From positions 1 to 9,088 of the forward strand of contig JAKQGS010000350.1 in NCBI GenBank assembly GCA_029556045.1: 9,088 bases of DNA. Direction: 5' to 3'. Below the pieces are notes generated by a model. The model worked only from the letters and a program-made list of their open reading frames with translations. It was not told the DNA's origin and ran no database searches. Source of the DNA: Pseudomonadota bacterium. GTDB taxonomy: Bacteria > Bdellovibrionota > Oligoflexia > Oligoflexales > Oligoflexaceae. Below, piece by piece: positions 5,369 to 9,088 of the stretch. Each line of letters begins with the position of its first letter. Position 1 is the stretch's first letter. The translations under genes were made by a program, and so were the position numbers.

Positions 5369-6886
5369 TCAGGCCTGCCAGCTCAAGCAGGCTTCCGCCA
5401 TCAACCTCAAGCCATACCCACTGCCGCCGCTGGTACGATAACCGGTGGCGCTGCAGGACCAGGCAGTACCGGCGATATCCAGATGAACCCACTTCGTATT
5501 GGGGCCTTCCACAAACTCCTGCAGGAACAAGCCACCCATGATGGTGCCAGCCTGGACGCCGGATTTGGCGATATTGCGCAGATCTGCCAACTCACCTTTC
5601 AGATCTTTTTTCAGTTCCGGCCACAGGGGCAATTGCCATACCGGCTCACCCCGTTTGGCGCTCAGGTTTTGCACAAAATCAACCATCGCCAAATCGTTGG
5701 TCATAAAGGCCGCTCCCGCATGACCCAGGCCGTGACCCACCGCACCGGTCAGAGTCGCGATATCGATCATCAGCTGGGGTTTGAATTGACGACAGGCGTA
5801 GGTCATCACGTCCGCCAGCACCAAGCGACCTTCCGCATCGGTATTGAGGACTTCGATGGTTTTTCCATTCATAGCCTGCACGATATCGCCAGGACGCAGA
5901 GCCTTGGAGGACGGCATATTATCGAGGGCACCGATGAGGCATACCACGTTGCATGATGGCTGTACCTGACTCAAAAACAATGCTGCCCCCAGCACTGCTG
6001 CACCGCCGGACATGTCGTATTTCATTTCTTCAAGACCAGCCGATGGCTTGATGTTGATACCACCGGCATCAAACATCAGGCCCTTGCCCACCAGTGCCAC
6101 AGTCCTGCTGGTGTCTTTACCGGGAATTTCCACCACCACCAATTGCGGTTCCTTGCTGGCCCCCTGGGCCACCCCCAATAAACTTCCCATTCCCAGGTCC
6201 GCCATGTCATTGCGGTTGAGAACGTTCACCTTAACACCGCGCCCCGTCATCACGTCGACGGCGATGCGGGCAAAATGTTCGGAGTCAAGCCAGTTGGCGG
6301 GTGCGTCCTGTAGGGCCCGGGTGAATATCATCGATTGCGCCATCAGACGGCTGGTGCGGATACTGTCGATGCTGGGCTTTTCACCGCACAGGTTAAGGGC
6401 AGACGGCAACTCCCCTTCGGGGCCCTGACTCTTATGCCCTCCTCCCTGGTCAAAACCGATCAAGATGCCTTCCACGACGTCAAGGCCGTCGACGGCAGCA
6501 CTGGTGCACAGGGTCAGACTTTCACATTTGGTGCCGGAGAAGGCACCGGCGATGTCCAGACCGAACTGGCGGCCGATTTGCGCCCGGGTGGTTTCCACGC
6601 TGGAAAGCGGCAGCAGCAGAAACGACAAGCCATCCACCTGCATTTTCAAATTCCCGCTCTCCCCTTTCCATCCCAGGGAGTCCTGCATCGCCTTGATCTT
6701 GGTCAGTAGCCCCTGGTCCAACCGCGCTGCATCCAGAATACTGCCGCCATCCGCTTTTTTGACGGCCACGACATTCCACCCCTTGCTTGCGGGGGCGTCG
6801 ACTGTCTGAATCGTCACCGACTCAGCCCATTGGTAGGCTTTCGGCATGATGTTTTGCCAGGTTCTGGCTTCATAACGGCTGGTCAT
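5369..6886 (-). CDS. pepA: Leucyl aminopeptidase (M17 family, PepA)
   Basis: A cytosolic two-metal exopeptidase that releases N-terminal residues from peptides; E. coli PepA also binds DNA in site-specific recombination and pyrimidine regulation. The 505 residues match the usual length of about 500. The divergent N-terminal domain covers roughly 20-170 and the catalytic domain about 180-500. Metal and catalytic residues are all visible: Lys268 and Asp273 in VGKGLMFDAGG, Lys280, Asp291 (KYDMSGGAA), Asp350 and Glu352 in the signature NTDAEGRL (348-355), and Arg354. Many relatives have Ser or Thr where this one has Ala274. The ATG at 6886 has AAGGAG ten bases upstream. It is transcribed away from enolase across a shared intergenic region and ends before a strong terminator. 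Whether it has DNA-binding roles cannot be told from this sequence. Confidence 0.95.
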   Translation of the reverse strand: MTSRYEARTWQNIMPKAYQWAESVTIQTVDAPASKGWNVVAVKKADGGSILDAARLDQGLLTKIKAMQDSLGWKGESGNLKMQVDGLSFLLLPLSSVETTRAQIGRQFGLDIAGAFSGTKCESLTLCTSAAVDGLDVVEGILIGFDQGGGHKSQGPEGELPSALNLCGEKPSIDSIRTSRLMAQSMIFTRALQDAPANWLDSEHFARIAVDVMTGRGVKVNVLNRNDMADLGMGSLLGVAQGASKEPQLVVVEIPGKDTSRTVALVGKGLMFDAGGINIKPSAGLEEMKYDMSGGAAVLGAALFLSQVQPSCNVVCLIGALDNMPSSKALRPGDIVQAMNGKTIEVLNTDAEGRLVLADVMTYACRQFKPQLMIDIATLTGAVGHGLGHAGAAFMTNDLAMVDFVQNLSAKRGEPVWQLPLWPELKKDLKGELADLRNIAKSGVQAGTIMGGLFLQEFVEGPNTKWVHLDIAGTAWSCSATGYRTSGGSGYGLRLMAEACLSWQA

Positions 6887-6984
6887 AGCAGTGTAACTCC
6901 TTTGTAAGATCCGAATATGCTTTGTCGGTCCGGCGCTCGTTGCTCTTCCGCAAACAAGGCTTGGATCGGCGATTGAAAGGCTTT

Positions 6985-7004
6985 AATCGGGAAAAACCCC
7001 GATT
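6985..7004. other. Hairpin in the pepA-eno intergenic region
   Basis: AATCGGG (6985-6991) pairs perfectly with CCCGATT (6998-7004) around the loop AAAAAC. No T run follows on either strand. Depending on where transcripts start, it could lie in the leader of pepA or eno mRNA, or be an operator. Confidence 0.4.
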
Positions 7005-7054
7005 CCAAAACCGCAGAGGATAGCACAATCGGCGGGAAATGCCACCGCTTACTC

Positions 7055-7081
7055 GCCCTTGCGTTTCGCGACGCAACGGGC
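7055..7081. other. Second, larger hairpin in the eno upstream region
   Basis: TTGCGT (7059-7064) and ACGCAA (7071-7076) form a stem around TTCGCG. It extends by GCCC (7055-7058) with GGGC (7078-7081) past one bulged C. The structure would cover a possible -35 box of eno or sit in a long 5' leader about 70 bases before the start codon. Function unknown. Confidence 0.45.
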
Positions 7082-7117
7082 TAGAACAACTAGGCTTTCA
7101 AAGATGTTTGCCCATGA

Positions 7118-8410
<1,293 letters not shown>

Positions 8411-8426
8411 CTTGGTGTTATCTTGT

Positions 8427-8455
8427 GGTGCGGAGGGGCTCACCCCGTCCGCACC
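8427..8455 (+). terminator. Strong G+C hairpin after eno, possible terminator
   Basis: GGTGCGGA (8427-8434) pairs with TCCGCACC (8448-8455), and the inner GGGG (8435-8438) with CCCC (8443-8446), around the loop CTCA with one bulged G. The 12-bp stem begins 17 bases after the eno stop. No T run follows, so it may protect the eno mRNA 3' end or pause polymerase rather than act as a classical intrinsic terminator. Confidence 0.55.
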
Positions 8456-8474
8456 GCGACCTGGATTGGCAATA

Positions 8475-9088
8475 ATGACTCGTCTTTCCTTCAAGCATCG
8501 CATCTTAGCGATCGTCATGGCATCGGGACTTGCCGCTCCACTGACGGCCATGGACCTGCGTCCGCCCTCCGAAGGGTCAGCCTGGAAATTGGCGGTGGGT
8601 CTCGGCACCTTTCCCACTTGTCTGTTCAGTGACTCAGGTCTGGGAGCAGAGGAGCCCATAGGCGCTCGCGCTCTGTGTGACTACCATGGTCTTTTAACGG
8701 CACGACATGCGCCAACGGGCTTTTACGGTACAATGCAGCGGCATTTTCTCTCGGGCACCCGCACCGAAAGCTTTCTGGGGGAACCGGGCTGGTCCATCAA
8801 TCGCACGCTGGAGGCGGATCTCTTTGGCCTGGGCTATGAATACCCGCTGGGACTGAGCAGCGACCATCCGTTGATCTGGCTGGGAGTCGATGCGGGATTT
8901 TTCCAAGGGCGATCGGAGCATCGGGCTTCGATTGAAACATCGTCCATGACCACCGACACCCACCAGGTCATCCGAAGCCGCAATCGGGGTTGGTACGCGC
9001 AGCTGCAGGGGCACACGGTCTTGACCCAGTCGGAGGCCGGCATGCTGGTGGGGCGACTCAGCCTGATCACCCTTCGCACGAGTAGAAC
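8475..9088 (+). CDS. Secreted, probably outer-membrane beta-barrel protein (partial, runs off the window)
   Basis: An open frame of 204 codons continues past the right edge. The N-terminus reads MTRLSFKHRILAIVMASGLA, then APLTAMDLR: a basic n-region, a hydrophobic core and a likely cleavage site after LTA (residue 25), so a Sec signal peptide is well supported. The mature part has alternating, aromatic-rich stretches such as WKLAVGLGTF, ADLFGLGYEYPLG, LIWLGVDAGFF, WYAQLQGHTVL and GMLVGRLSLITLR, which look like transmembrane beta strands. Two cysteines near the mature N-terminus (about residues 49 and 68) could form a disulfide. The family is not recognised. The ribosome binding site before ATG 8475 is weak, and TTG at 8466 is an alternative start. 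Outer-membrane location is inferred. Confidence 0.7.
   Translation, partial: MTRLSFKHRILAIVMASGLAAPLTAMDLRPPSEGSAWKLAVGLGTFPTCLFSDSGLGAEEPIGARALCDYHGLLTARHAPTGFYGTMQRHFLSGTRTESFLGEPGWSINRTLEADLFGLGYEYPLGLSSDHPLIWLGVDAGFFQGRSEHRASIETSSMTTDTHQVIRSRNRGWYAQLQGHTVLTQSEAGMLVGRLSLITLRTSR

Noticed and set aside
5483..5956. Long + strand frame opposite pepA
   Set aside because: Overlaps the catalytic domain of pepA in antisense and has no family features.
6870..7076. 68-codon minus-strand frame in the pepA upstream region
   Set aside because: Arg-rich translation overlapping the pepA start and covering the promoter region, with no ribosome binding site.

Overview
The window reads as chromosomal DNA of a Gram-negative bacterium, most likely a member of the Pseudomonadota. 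This rests on the bacterial housekeeping set (mutY, a TerC-type membrane protein, pepA, enolase), G+C-rich coding sequence with AGGAGG-type ribosome binding sites, and a probable outer-membrane protein at the right edge. The sequence alone does not fix a genus. No rRNA, tRNA, CRISPR array, transposase or integrase gene was seen.

Left part (1-1087): the last few codons of an unknown upstream gene, then mutY on the + strand, with all catalytic and iron-sulfur residues of an adenine glycosylase. Accessory part (about 1028-3315): a 20-bp exact direct repeat occurs once inside the 3' end of mutY (1028-1047) and again at 2863-2882. Between the copies lie a structured, apparently non-coding stretch and a minus-strand AAA+/DUF4143 ATPase gene, in visibly more A+T-rich DNA than the flanks. 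Just beyond the second copy are an unrecognised 141-codon reading frame and a 27-codon frame overlapping its stop codon. This segment looks like a small acquired islet or the scar of one, and is the most unusual part of the window.

Middle part (3317-6886): a minus-strand block with a TerC-family integral membrane protein (probable metal-ion transporter), a DUF4336 protein of unknown function, and a leucyl aminopeptidase (pepA). A textbook intrinsic terminator lies between pepA and the DUF4336 gene. A possible six-codon leader peptide ends just before this terminator, which leaves room for an attenuation-like arrangement.

Right part (6887-9088): a 261-bp divergent promoter region with two hairpins, then a complete enolase gene on the + strand, a strong G+C hairpin after it, and a secreted, probably beta-barrel protein that runs off the window. 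The housekeeping genes act in separate pathways (DNA repair, metal homeostasis, peptide turnover, glycolysis) and do not form one functional operon.
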